A DNA stretch of 64,000 nt, from NCBI RefSeq assembly GCF_003752405.1, contig NZ_RKHK01000001.1, positions 1,302,001-1,366,000 on the forward strand. The letters run 5' to 3'. The notes below the pieces were generated by a model. That model was not told where the DNA came from. It did no database searches and was given only the letters and a program-made list of their open reading frames with translations. Shown piece after piece: positions 7,267 through 15,415 of this stretch; positions within the stretch are counted from its first letter, which is position 1; each line of letters begins with the position of its first letter. The position numbers were made by a program, and so were the translations under genes. The stretch is from Bogoriella caseilytica (GTDB lineage Bacteria > Actinomycetota > Actinomycetes > Actinomycetales > Actinomycetaceae).

Positions 7267-8250
7267 ATGGCTCAGGACATCGAACCCGGTCCGGATCAGC
7301 GCGTGGTCGATTGGCTCCTCGGGACTGATCCGGCGATCCGGTGGCAAGTCTTGCGAGACCTGGTCGACGCTCGGGAAGCCGAGTGGCGCGGCGAACGAGA
7401 AAGGGTCGAGACCGAAGGCTGGGGCGCGGAGCTCCTCAGCTATCAAGACGCCGATGGCCAATGGGCGGGTGGCGCCTTCATCCCCGGCGGTTTTTCCTGG
7501 GAGCGGTTCCGCAACGAGGGCCAGCCCTGGACCGCTACCTGCTGGGCGCTCACGGAGCTCCGCGACCTGGGCCTGGATCCGGGATCGGAAGCGGCTCGCC
7601 GCACGGTGAGACTCATCGGCGAGAACTCCCGGTGGAACCACGACGGTCAGCCCTACTGGGAGGGCGAGGTCGAGGAGTGCATCAACGGCCGGACCGTCGC
7701 CCAGGGGGCGTACTTCGGCGTCGACGTCGCCCCCATCGTGGAGCGCCTGCTGTCCGAGCAGATGGCCGATGGCGGCTGGAACTGCGAGCGGGAGCGCGGT
7801 TCGGTGCGCTCCTCCTTCGACTCCACGCTCAACGTGCTCGAGGGCCTGCTGGAGTACGAGCAAGCGGCGCCTGGTGACGACCGGATCGCCGGCGCACGCG
7901 CTGCCGGAGAGGAGTACCTCCTCGAGCGCCGACTGATGTACCGGCTCTCCTCCGGGGAGCTCGTCGATCCCGAGCACCTGCAGCCGGTCTATCCTCCTCG
8001 CTGGCAGTACACGGTCGTGCGCGCGCTGGACTACTTCCGTGCGGCCGCGCGACACGCCGGCGCCGCACCGGATCCGCGCCTGCACGACGCCGTCGAGGCC
8101 CTGCGCGCGAAGCGCCGCGAGGACGGCACCTGGGCCGTCGAGCGCCGTCACCGCGGCGCCGCCTGGATCTCCTACGGGGAGGTGGGCGAGCCTTCGCCGT
8201 GGCTCACGCTGCAGGCGCTGCGCATCCTGGGCTGGTGGGAGGTGGGCTGA
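7267..8250 (+). CDS. squalene-cyclase / prenyltransferase-like alpha-alpha barrel protein
   Basis: A 327-residue protein with repeated QW-like motifs typical of the terpenoid cyclase toroid: QDADGQWAGG, QMADGGWNCE, RREDGTWAVE. The early QVLRDLVDA segment and the EVEECING stretch are typical of actinobacterial stand-alone members annotated as squalene cyclase. It lacks a clear DXDD protonation motif and has no membrane segment, so a role as a true squalene-hopene cyclase is doubtful. The ATG at 7267 has GAGGAG 6 nt upstream; an in-frame ATG at 7243 is poorer. It follows the TetR gene on the same strand by 76 nt. Function unknown. Confidence 0.7.
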   Translation: MAQDIEPGPDQRVVDWLLGTDPAIRWQVLRDLVDAREAEWRGERERVETEGWGAELLSYQDADGQWAGGAFIPGGFSWERFRNEGQPWTATCWALTELRDLGLDPGSEAARRTVRLIGENSRWNHDGQPYWEGEVEECINGRTVAQGAYFGVDVAPIVERLLSEQMADGGWNCERERGSVRSSFDSTLNVLEGLLEYEQAAPGDDRIAGARAAGEEYLLERRLMYRLSSGELVDPEHLQPVYPPRWQYTVVRALDYFRAAARHAGAAPDPRLHDAVEALRAKRREDGTWAVERRHRGAAWISYGEVGEPSPWLTLQALRILGWWEVG

Positions 8251-8292
8251 AAAGCGCTCGCCCTCCCGGCACCAGCAGGGCAGGCTGCCGGC

Positions 8293-9018
8293 ATGAGCTC
8301 CAGCCAGAAGTGGGGCGCAGAGACCGCCCGGCACTATGACGAGCCTGGATCGCCGATGTTCTCCCCCGAGCTGCTCGCGGTCACGACCGGCTTCCTCGCT
8401 GACCTGGCCGGCGACGGCCGCGCCCTGGAGCTGGCGATCGGCACCGGGCGTGTGGCGATCCCATTGGCCGACCGCGGGGTGCCGGTGGTGGGCATCGAGT
8501 TCTCCGAGCACATGGCCGCCGTGCTGCGCGAGAAGGTGGCTGCCGAGCGCATCCCGGTCACGATCGGCGACATGGCCACCGCACGCGTGCCGGGCGACTT
8601 CGCCCTGGTGTACCTGGTGTACAACACCCTCTCCAACCTGCTCACCCAGGAGGAGCAGGTGCAGTGCTTCGTCAACGCCGCGCGGCACCTCAGCCCCGGC
8701 GGTCGCTTCGTCATCGAGCTCGGCGTGCCGCCGTTGCGCCGGATGCCACCGGGACAGTCCGCCGTCCCCTTCTCGGTGTCCAGCGAGCACATCGGCATCG
8801 ACACCATCGATCCCGTGACCCAGCGCCAGACGTCCCATCACTATTGGCCGCAGAGTGGGCGCCACGGGCGCTCTGAGCATCGCTATCTCTGGCCCGCGGA
8901 GTGTGACCTCATGGCCCGGATCGCGGGCATGGAGCTTGAGCGGCGCGTGGCGGACTGGGACGGCAGTCCGTTCACGGCGGAGTCGGCCAGTCACGTCTCC
9001 GTCTGGCGCAAGGCCTGA
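8293..9018 (+). CDS. class I SAM-dependent methyltransferase
   Basis: A 241-residue protein with a Rossmann-type methyltransferase core: motif I LELAIGTGRVAIPLA (~residues 45-60), an acidic strand-2 end GIEFSE, motif II-like GDFALVYLVYNTLSNL and post-motif LSPGGRFVIELG. The substrate region is not diagnostic. A CAGGCT hexamer lies 6 nt before the ATG and there is no SD, so it may be leaderless. It ends 21 bp from a convergent gene. Confidence 0.88.
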   Translation: MSSSQKWGAETARHYDEPGSPMFSPELLAVTTGFLADLAGDGRALELAIGTGRVAIPLADRGVPVVGIEFSEHMAAVLREKVAAERIPVTIGDMATARVPGDFALVYLVYNTLSNLLTQEEQVQCFVNAARHLSPGGRFVIELGVPPLRRMPPGQSAVPFSVSSEHIGIDTIDPVTQRQTSHHYWPQSGRHGRSEHRYLWPAECDLMARIAGMELERRVADWDGSPFTAESASHVSVWRKA

Positions 9019-9039
9019 CGCCCGAAGCGCGCCAGGAGC

Positions 9040-10320
9040 CTACTCCGCGGGGGTCAGGCGCAGCAGTCCCGCGCCGTCGCCGTCCTCGATGAGCCAGATG
9101 GAGCCGTCGGGGGCCTCGGCGACGTCCCGGATGCGCGCTCCCATGTCCCAGATCTCGTCCTCGCCGGCGGTGTCGCCGTCGAGCTCCACCCGGACCAGCG
9201 CTTCACCGGAGAGCGCACCCAGGAAGGCGTCACCGGTCCACTCGGGGAACAGCTCACCCTGGTAGATCATGAGACTCCCCGGGGAGATGGCGGGGGTCCA
9301 CCAGGCCAGCGGCGCGGTGAAGTCGTCGTCCTCGGTGTGATCGGGGATCTCTTGCCCGTCGTAGTGCTCGCCGTTGGACGCTTCGGGCCAGCCGTAGTTC
9401 TGCCCCTCCTCGATGAGGTTCAGCTCATCCCCGCCGGCCGGGCCCATCTCGGAGGACCAGAGCCGGCCCTCGGCGTCGAGGTCGATCCCGAGGGCGTTGC
9501 GGTGGCCAGAGGTCCAGATCTGCGCGGTGACGCCGCCCTCGTCGGCGTAGGGGTTGCCCGGTGCCGGCTCGCCTTCCGGCGTCAGCCGCATGATCTTGCC
9601 CAGGCCGCTGGACAGATCTTGGGCGGGGTCCAGCAACTGCCGGTCGCCGGAGGTGACGAAGAGGTACTCGCCGTCGGCACTGAAGGCCATGCGGTGGGAA
9701 AAGTGGCCGGATCCTGAGGCCCGGGGGTCTTGCTCCCAGATCACAGTCAGGTCCCGCAGTTCGGCGGAGGCTCCGGAGTCCACCAGCTCGGCGTGCCCGA
9801 CCACAGCGCCGGTGCCTCCCTCACCCGAGGTCACCCAGCTCAGGTAGATCCGGCCGCTTTCCTCGAAGTCCGGAGCGGCGACGACGTCACCGAGCCCTCC
9901 TTGGCCATCGACGACGATGCCCTCAGGCAGGCCCTCGACGCTGACCTCGTCCGCGCCGGCCAGGTCGTGCAGCACGAGCTCACCGGCCTGCAGGGTCACC
10001 GCCAGTTTCGAGGTGCCGGGCAGGAACTCCAAGGCCCAGGGCGAGTCATAGGTGGCCTGCTCCTCGACCGCGAAGGGCACGGCGTCGGTCTCAGCCTCAG
10101 CGTCGGTCTCAGGCTCAGCGTCGGTCTCAGGCTCGGCGCCGTTCTCGACGTCCGAGCCGTTTCCGACGTCCGAGCCGTTTCCGACGTCCGAGCCGTTTCC
10201 GGCCTCGGCACCGGAGACGGGCTCCGGAGAGGTCGCCTCCTCAGAACCCTCCCCGGCACAGCTGGCCAGGAGCAACGAGGCGACCGCGAGGGCAGAGGTG
10301 AGGCGTCGCTGTCCCATCAT
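9040..10320 (-). CDS. PQQ-dependent sugar dehydrogenase family lipoprotein
   Basis: A 426-residue exported lipoprotein: a signal peptide ending LLLASC, then an acidic low-complexity linker (residues ~25-85), then a six-bladed beta-propeller of the soluble glucose / aldose sugar dehydrogenase type. Diagnostic stretches are YDSPWALEFLP, FSHRMAFSADGEYLFVTSGD, WTSGHRNALGIDLD and GGDELNLIEEGQNYGWPE, the PQQ-pocket region. The family oxidises aldoses with PQQ in the envelope; many actinobacterial members have unproven substrates. A TAGAGT hexamer (10324-10329, reverse) lies 6 nt before a second in-frame ATG at 10317, so the true start may be 10317. No PQQ synthesis genes are in view. Confidence 0.85.
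   Translation of the reverse strand: MMGQRRLTSALAVASLLLASCAGEGSEEATSPEPVSGAEAGNGSDVGNGSDVGNGSDVENGAEPETDAEPETDAEAETDAVPFAVEEQATYDSPWALEFLPGTSKLAVTLQAGELVLHDLAGADEVSVEGLPEGIVVDGQGGLGDVVAAPDFEESGRIYLSWVTSGEGGTGAVVGHAELVDSGASAELRDLTVIWEQDPRASGSGHFSHRMAFSADGEYLFVTSGDRQLLDPAQDLSSGLGKIMRLTPEGEPAPGNPYADEGGVTAQIWTSGHRNALGIDLDAEGRLWSSEMGPAGGDELNLIEEGQNYGWPEASNGEHYDGQEIPDHTEDDDFTAPLAWWTPAISPGSLMIYQGELFPEWTGDAFLGALSGEALVRVELDGDTAGEDEIWDMGARIRDVAEAPDGSIWLIEDGDGAGLLRLTPAE
10081..10205 (-). repeat. in-frame 18-bp tandem repeats in lipoprotein linker
   Basis: Two arrays of 18-bp units encode GNGSDV-type (three copies) and EPETDA-type (three copies) hexapeptides in the linker between lipidation site and propeller. 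The 18-bp period preserves frame, so copy number could vary without breaking the gene. Confidence 0.9.
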
Positions 10321-10348
10321 CCGACTCTAGCCCGGACGGGAGATCCTA

Positions 10349-10384
10349 TTGACAGTTCCACTATCGATACTCACACTATCGATA
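10349..10384 (+). promoter_or_regulatory. MerR-type promoter with 19-bp spacer and direct repeats
   Basis: A consensus -35 TTGACA (10349-10354) is followed after 19 bp by CACTAT (10374-10379). A long 19-bp spacer is characteristic of MerR-activated promoters. The 11-bp sequence CACTATCGATA occurs twice, at 10359 and 10374 (15-bp phase), each centred on the palindrome ATCGAT. The start codon follows 4 nt after the -10 with no SD, so the transcript is probably leaderless. Confidence 0.65.
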
Positions 10385-11019
10385 TGCGTATCTCCGAGCT
10401 CGCCTCACTGACCGGCACCAGCGCGGCCACCATCAAGTACTACGCCCGCGAGGGCCTGCTGCCCACGGCCACGCGAACGGGCTACAACCAGACCGAGTAC
10501 GGCGCGGAACACCGTGATCGGCTGCGGCTGATCCGAGCCCTCACCGAGGTGGGCGGGCTCTCGATCGCCAGCGTGCGCGAGGTGCTGGCAGCGGTGGACG
10601 ATCCGCAGATGCCCGCCGCTGTGCGCATGGGGGTCGCGCAGCGCGCCATTCCACGCGCCCTGGGCGAGCCCAGCACGGAGGCCTTAGGACGTGTCCACGC
10701 GCTGACCGAGTCCCGCTCCTGGCAGGTGGATCCGGGCAATCCCGGGTTCGCGCAAGCGGCGTCCGTCCTCGATGCCTACGAGATGCTCGGGCGCGGTGAC
10801 CTCGGTGCCAGCCTCGCCAGCTACGCACAGGCCGCCGACCAGATCGCTCTCGCCGACCTCGATGCCGTGTCGGCCTCACCCGCCCCGGAGAGCGCGGCCG
10901 AGACCGTGGTCGTCGGCACGGTCCTCGGTGATGCCCTCATCGCGGGACTGCGCCGCATCGCCCAGGAACACCACGCGCGCCAGCGCTTCCCCGACTCCAC
11001 CTCTCACAGGAGTCCGTGA
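10384..11019 (+). CDS. MerR family transcriptional regulator
   Basis: A 211-residue protein beginning MRISELASLTGTSAATIKYY, the MerR winged helix, continuing AREGLLPTATRTGYNQTEYG. The C-terminal ~130 residues are predicted helical and lack the cysteines of metal-sensing MerR proteins, which points to an organic ligand. The open frame extends far upstream, but this ATG matches the MerR N-terminus exactly and has a strong promoter just before it. Its stop overlaps the start of the next gene (TGATG), so the two are translationally coupled. Probably controls its own operon. Confidence 0.9.
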   Translation: MRISELASLTGTSAATIKYYAREGLLPTATRTGYNQTEYGAEHRDRLRLIRALTEVGGLSIASVREVLAAVDDPQMPAAVRMGVAQRAIPRALGEPSTEALGRVHALTESRSWQVDPGNPGFAQAASVLDAYEMLGRGDLGASLASYAQAADQIALADLDAVSASPAPESAAETVVVGTVLGDALIAGLRRIAQEHHARQRFPDSTSHRSP

Positions 11020-11957
11020 TGACCACGCGCGTGAGCACCCACCCCCTGGCCACACCGTTCGTGGGTCACCGACCGCTGCTGATCCTGGCCGCGGTGATGG
11101 CGGTGAGTGCCGCCACGATCGGACTGCTGGCCGTGCTGGACCCGCGGGAGGTGCTCGGCCAGAACCTGTGGTTCAAGCCGCTGAAGTTCTCGATCTCGAT
11201 CGCCGCCTATGCGCTCACGCTGGCATGGCTGATCACCCAGGTCCGGCGGTTCCGCCGCGTCGCCGTGGTGGGTGGAAACATTACGGCAGGCGCTCTGGCA
11301 CTCGAGCAGGTGATCATCGTCGGTGCCGCCGCGACCGGCACCACCAGCCACTTCAACGTCAGCACCGCGCTGCACACCACGCTGTGGGCGGTCATGGCGG
11401 CCTCCATCGCCACCGTGTGGCTCATCGGCCTGGTGGTCGGCGTGCTGCTGATCCTCTCCCCCGGCCCGGATCCGGCGCGCAATCTGGCCATCCGGGCGGG
11501 GGTCTTCATCGGCTTGGCGGGCATGGCGGTCGCCTTCCTCATGACCGGCCCCACGAGTGAGCAGCTGAACGACTTCCAGGGCATCGCCGGAGCCCATGCG
11601 GTGGGGGTTCCCGACGGCGGCGCGGGCCTGCCCTTCCTGGGCTGGAGCACTGAGGGCGGTGACCTGCGCGTGCCGCACTTCGTGGGCATGCACGCGCTCC
11701 AGGCTCTACCGCTGGGGCTCCTCGCACTGGAGTGGGCCTCCGCCCGTGTCCCGATCCTGAGAGACCCGCAGGTGCGACTCCGCCTCATCCGCATCGCAGC
11801 GATCGCCGTCGCCGGCATGCTCGGGCTGCTCACCTGGCAGGCCCTGGCCGGGCAGCCGGTGACCGCCCCGGCAGGCGCGATCCTCGGTGTCGGGTCTGCG
11901 CTCACCCTGGCCACCGTCGCCGCCGTCGCCGTCGTGCTCGCTCGCGCCCGTCCCTGA
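11019..11957 (+). CDS. polytopic membrane protein of unknown function
   Basis: A 312-residue protein with about eight hydrophobic segments. Recognisable stretches are LWFKPLKFSISIAAYALTLA and VPHFVGMHALQALPLGLL, seen in actinobacterial integral membrane proteins without assigned function; the conserved His in HFVGMHALQ might bind a cofactor (inference). The ATG at 11019 has AGGAG 6 nt upstream, better than the GTG at 11016. It overlaps the merR stop, so it is the likely target of that regulator. Confidence 0.7.
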   Translation: MTTRVSTHPLATPFVGHRPLLILAAVMAVSAATIGLLAVLDPREVLGQNLWFKPLKFSISIAAYALTLAWLITQVRRFRRVAVVGGNITAGALALEQVIIVGAAATGTTSHFNVSTALHTTLWAVMAASIATVWLIGLVVGVLLILSPGPDPARNLAIRAGVFIGLAGMAVAFLMTGPTSEQLNDFQGIAGAHAVGVPDGGAGLPFLGWSTEGGDLRVPHFVGMHALQALPLGLLALEWASARVPILRDPQVRLRLIRIAAIAVAGMLGLLTWQALAGQPVTAPAGAILGVGSALTLATVAAVAVVLARARP

Positions 11958-11988
11958 GAGGCCACGCGCCACGCTCTACGCTTCCGGC

Positions 11989-13557
11989 ATGGAACTGCTG
12001 ATCCTGGTGATCGTCCTGATGTTCGGCGCCGTGATGCTGGTGAGCATCGGCGAGAAACTCCGGCTGCCCTGGCCCGCGTTGATGGTGGTGCTGGCTACCG
12101 CGGTGGGCTTCGTGCCGGCCTGGCGGGAGATCAGCGTGGACCCGCACCTGATCCTCCCGCTCTTCCTCCCGCCTCTGCTCTTCGCCACCGCCCAGCGCAC
12201 CTCCTGGGCGATGTTCCGCCTGCGCTGGCGCGCCGTGGTGGTCCTGGCGCTCCTGCTGACCTCGCTGACCATCGCAGCGGTGGCCGGCGTCGTGATCGCG
12301 CTGGTGCCGGGCGTCACCGTGGCGGCCGCGGTGGCCATCGCTGCTGCGGTGGCTCCTCCCGATCCTGTGGCCGTCGAGGCCGTAGCCGGCCCGGTAGGGA
12401 TTCCTCGCCGGCTCATCACCACCTTGCAGAGCGAAGGTCTCTTCAACGACGCGGTCGCCATCGTGGTCTTCACCGCCGCCATCTCGGCCACCCAGACCGA
12501 CCGGCCTTTCGGGGTCGATGTCGTCGGAGAGTTCGCGCTCGGACTCGTTCTTGCGGTGATCGTCGGCTTTCTCGCCGCCCTTGGCGCAGGCTGGCTCAGT
12601 GACCGGGTGGCCGACGTCGCCGGGCGCAATGCGATCACTCTCGTTCTTCCCTTCGGCGTCTACCTGGCCGCCGAGGAGATCGGCGCCTCAGGCGTGGTGG
12701 CGGTGGTGATCGCCGCTGTCCAGATCGCGAGCATGCGCGCGGGCGAGGACGTGGAGGAACGCCTCAGCGGCAAGGCCTTCTGGGACGTCATCGAACTGCT
12801 GGTGACCGGTGTCGCCTTCGGCTTGGTCGGCATCGAGGTCTTCGAGATCATCAGCGGAGCCGGCCCAGACCTTGCCCGGATGCTCACCCACGCCGCCATC
12901 GTGTGTGGCGTTGTCATCGTTCTCCGGGGCGCCTGGATGATGGCCTTGCTGCTGTTCCGCCGTGCGCACGATCCCTGGGCCGCGCCGCGTGACTGGCGCG
13001 AGGCGCTGGTGCTGACCTGGAGCGGGATGCGCGGCCTGGCCACCCTGGCCCTGGCGCTCGCCATCCCCGTGGTGGCCGCCGACGGCACGCAGGTGGCAGC
13101 CCGCGAGGAACTCCTCGTCATCGCCGCCACGGTGGTGGTGGGCACGCTGGTGCTTCCCGCCCTGTCGCTTCCCTGGCTGGTGCGCCTGCTCGGGATCGGC
13201 GGCACACACAACACCGAACAGGAGGCCGAACGTCAGCTCGCCCGGCGGGCCGGACGTGCCGCGCTCGCCGTGGTCCAGGCGGGACAGGCGGACCTTCCCG
13301 AGGCCGCCGTCGCACGCCTGGAGGAGTTCCTCAGCCAGCTCGACGCCCTGGTGGCCGGAGAGTCCTCGCAGGAGTACGCCGAACGCGTGCGCGGCTTCCG
13401 CGAGCGCCAGCAGGCCATGCACGCCGTGCGCAACACCGCGCTCGCCGCCGCTCGAGCAGAGGTGCTGCGAGCGCGACAGGAGCCGGGTGTTGACCCTGAA
13501 GCCGCCGACAGAGTGCTGCGCATGCTGGATCTGCAGAGCCGCGGTATGCGGCCATGA
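11989..13557 (+). CDS. Na+/H+ antiporter, CPA1 (NhaP/NHE-like) family
   Basis: A 522-residue protein with about 12 hydrophobic segments followed by a ~110-residue soluble C-terminal tail. The CPA1 core is visible as FLPPLLFATAQRTSW, AVAPPDPVAVEAV and the ion-binding LFNDAVAIVVF (Asn-Asp motif), plus WSGMRGLATLALALA. The helical, Arg/Glu-rich tail resembles the regulatory tails of bacterial NHE-type exchangers. The start is the ATG preceded by TACGCT (11977-11982) and 6 nt; the frame is open upstream but that part overlaps the preceding gene. It lies 31 nt after that gene. Confidence 0.9.
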   Translation: MELLILVIVLMFGAVMLVSIGEKLRLPWPALMVVLATAVGFVPAWREISVDPHLILPLFLPPLLFATAQRTSWAMFRLRWRAVVVLALLLTSLTIAAVAGVVIALVPGVTVAAAVAIAAAVAPPDPVAVEAVAGPVGIPRRLITTLQSEGLFNDAVAIVVFTAAISATQTDRPFGVDVVGEFALGLVLAVIVGFLAALGAGWLSDRVADVAGRNAITLVLPFGVYLAAEEIGASGVVAVVIAAVQIASMRAGEDVEERLSGKAFWDVIELLVTGVAFGLVGIEVFEIISGAGPDLARMLTHAAIVCGVVIVLRGAWMMALLLFRRAHDPWAAPRDWREALVLTWSGMRGLATLALALAIPVVAADGTQVAAREELLVIAATVVVGTLVLPALSLPWLVRLLGIGGTHNTEQEAERQLARRAGRAALAVVQAGQADLPEAAVARLEEFLSQLDALVAGESSQEYAERVRGFRERQQAMHAVRNTALAAARAEVLRARQEPGVDPEAADRVLRMLDLQSRGMRP

Positions 13558-13584
13558 CCGTGGGCGACAGCGGCTCGGCGAGCG

Positions 13585-14775
13585 TCATCGCGCCGACCAG
13601 AGCACCTGCCCGCCTCGGATGGTGGTGTGCACGTCAGCAAGCTGCCCGGGGTGGGTCAGCTCGCGGTGATCGAGCACCACGAGATCAGCCGCCTCGCCCT
13701 CGGCCACGGTGGAGGAGCCAACCCCCGGGACGTCGCTGAAAACGCTCGCCGGGGCCGTGGTGAGCATGGCGAGCACCTGCTCGACATCGAGCCCGCAGGT
13801 CGCCAGTGCTTCGAGCTCACCGCGGATGTCGCGATCCGGCAGGTACCCCACATCGGTGCCGAAGAGCACCCGGCCGCCAGCCTCGACGAAGACCTTCAAG
13901 CCGTCGTAGATCCCGCCGAGGTAGGCCGGATCGCGGCTGCCGGTCTGCGCGAACATGTCGAGGGTAGGCACGAGGGAGCAGCCCTGCTCGGCGGCCTCCC
14001 GCAACAACGGGGCGGTGCCTTCGGGGCTGTCCGGCACATGGGCGAGGATGTCCACGCCGGCCTCGAGCGCCACCCGCGTGCCCTCGAGGTTGGACGGGTG
14101 CGCGAAGACCAGGCGGCCCTGGCGGTGTGCTTGCTGGACTGCGGCGCGCGCCACCGGGAGCGGCATCGGCGTGATGCGGTCGAGCTCGACGTAGGAACCG
14201 GTGAAGAGCTTGGCGACCTCGGCACCGTGGCGGTGCGAGCGCCGCAGAGCGCGCCGGGCACCGGCGCCCGTGCGCGGTTGCGGCAGCAAGGGGCACAGGT
14301 ACCAGGGGAGGTCCTGGCGGACATAGAAGGGCAGACCGCGAGGTGGGTAGAGCCCCATGCCCGCAATCAGCAGGCGTGGGCCGGCGAGTTCCTCCTGCTC
14401 GATCCGGCGCCGCAGCGCCCCCGTGCTACGGGGGTCGGATCCGAGGTCCACGGCTGTCGTGAAGCCCCGTGCGAGAAACATGTCGTCCAGCTCCGGCTGG
14501 AGCTGCTGCGCCGGCGCGGAACCGGCATGGGCCCAGACCCGCTCGGTGAGATGCACGTGCGAGTTCCAGTAGCCCGCGATCACCACGCGTCCGCCGACAT
14601 CGAGGACCTGCTCGCCAGGCTCGCCCGTCCGGAGGTGGCTCCCCTCATCGGCAGATGGATCCTCCGGGCCGATGCTCACGATCCGGCCACCGCGACTGAT
14701 CAGGCTCACCGAACCTTGCGGCGCCCGGCCGGGCGCGGCCACCAGCGTGGCTCCGGTGATCCGCAGTCGCGTCAT
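13585..14775 (-). CDS. metal-dependent amidohydrolase, imidazolonepropionase-like
   Basis: A 396-residue protein with the amidohydrolase layout: an N-terminal beta-sandwich part, metal ligands NSHVH (His73, His75), a candidate carbamylated Lys in AEVAKLFTG, His in VFAHPSN and ILAHVPDS, and the catalytic Asp in FGTDVGYL. The end of the protein returns to the sandwich (GEAADLVVLDHREL). Close families include prolidase-like and imidazolonepropionase-like enzymes; no hut genes are nearby, so histidine degradation is not implied. It converges with the antiporter gene, 27 bp apart. Substrate unknown. Confidence 0.86.
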   Translation of the reverse strand: MTRLRITGATLVAAPGRAPQGSVSLISRGGRIVSIGPEDPSADEGSHLRTGEPGEQVLDVGGRVVIAGYWNSHVHLTERVWAHAGSAPAQQLQPELDDMFLARGFTTAVDLGSDPRSTGALRRRIEQEELAGPRLLIAGMGLYPPRGLPFYVRQDLPWYLCPLLPQPRTGAGARRALRRSHRHGAEVAKLFTGSYVELDRITPMPLPVARAAVQQAHRQGRLVFAHPSNLEGTRVALEAGVDILAHVPDSPEGTAPLLREAAEQGCSLVPTLDMFAQTGSRDPAYLGGIYDGLKVFVEAGGRVLFGTDVGYLPDRDIRGELEALATCGLDVEQVLAMLTTAPASVFSDVPGVGSSTVAEGEAADLVVLDHRELTHPGQLADVHTTIRGGQVLWSAR

Positions 14776-14891
14776 CCCGCCAGCATGCCATCGCGACCGA
14801 TTGCGGAGCGAGGTGCCGCTTTTATCGAGCTTTCACCGCTTGGTCCTACCGTCCACCCAACGTCCACAGCAGAACGAAAAGGAGCAGGACC

Positions 14892-15386
14892 ATGCAGCAC
14901 ACCTCGCCCGCAGGTGGGCCAGCCTACGAGGCCCCACAACCCTCGACAGCGCCGGACCAACCGACACCGACGCCCGATCAACCCCACAGCCACCAGCCGG
15001 CGGGCGGCGCGCCCGTCGGCGGCCACCAGGAGGCCTCTTCGGGCCTCGACCCGAAGGTCGCCAGCCTCCTCGCCTACATCACCTGGATCGGCGGCGTCGT
15101 CATCCTGCTCACGCAGAAGCAACCCTCGGTGAGGTTCCACGGCGTGCAGTCGATCCTCTTCAACGTCGTCGTCGTTGCGGCCTACATCGCCCTGACCGTC
15201 ACCGATGTGTTCGCCCGGCTGTTCATCGGCGGCTGGACGGTGGGCACGATCTTCTTCCTCCTCGGCGCCGCCCTGTGGGTGGGCAGCCTCGTGCTGTGGA
15301 TCGTGCTTGTCATCAAGGCCTACAACCTGCAGCAGTTCAAGCTGCCGGTCATCGGCAACCTCGCCGCGAAATGGACCAAGGCATGA
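14892..15386 (+). CDS. DUF4870 / Tic20-like small membrane protein
   Basis: A 164-residue protein. The first ~50 residues are Pro/Thr/Gln-rich and disordered. The core KVASLLAYITWIGGVVILLT, then QKQPSVRFHGVQSILFNVVV, is the signature of the DUF4870 family, followed by two or three more membrane segments and a C-terminal VIKAYNLQQFKLPVIGNLAAKW. The ATG has a good AAAGGAG SD. The next gene starts inside or just after its stop, so they form a two-gene unit. Function unknown. Confidence 0.85.
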   Translation: MQHTSPAGGPAYEAPQPSTAPDQPTPTPDQPHSHQPAGGAPVGGHQEASSGLDPKVASLLAYITWIGGVVILLTQKQPSVRFHGVQSILFNVVVVAAYIALTVTDVFARLFIGGWTVGTIFFLLGAALWVGSLVLWIVLVIKAYNLQQFKLPVIGNLAAKWTKA

Positions 15387-15415
15387 GTCACGAGACCTGG
15401 ACGAAAGGAAGCTGG

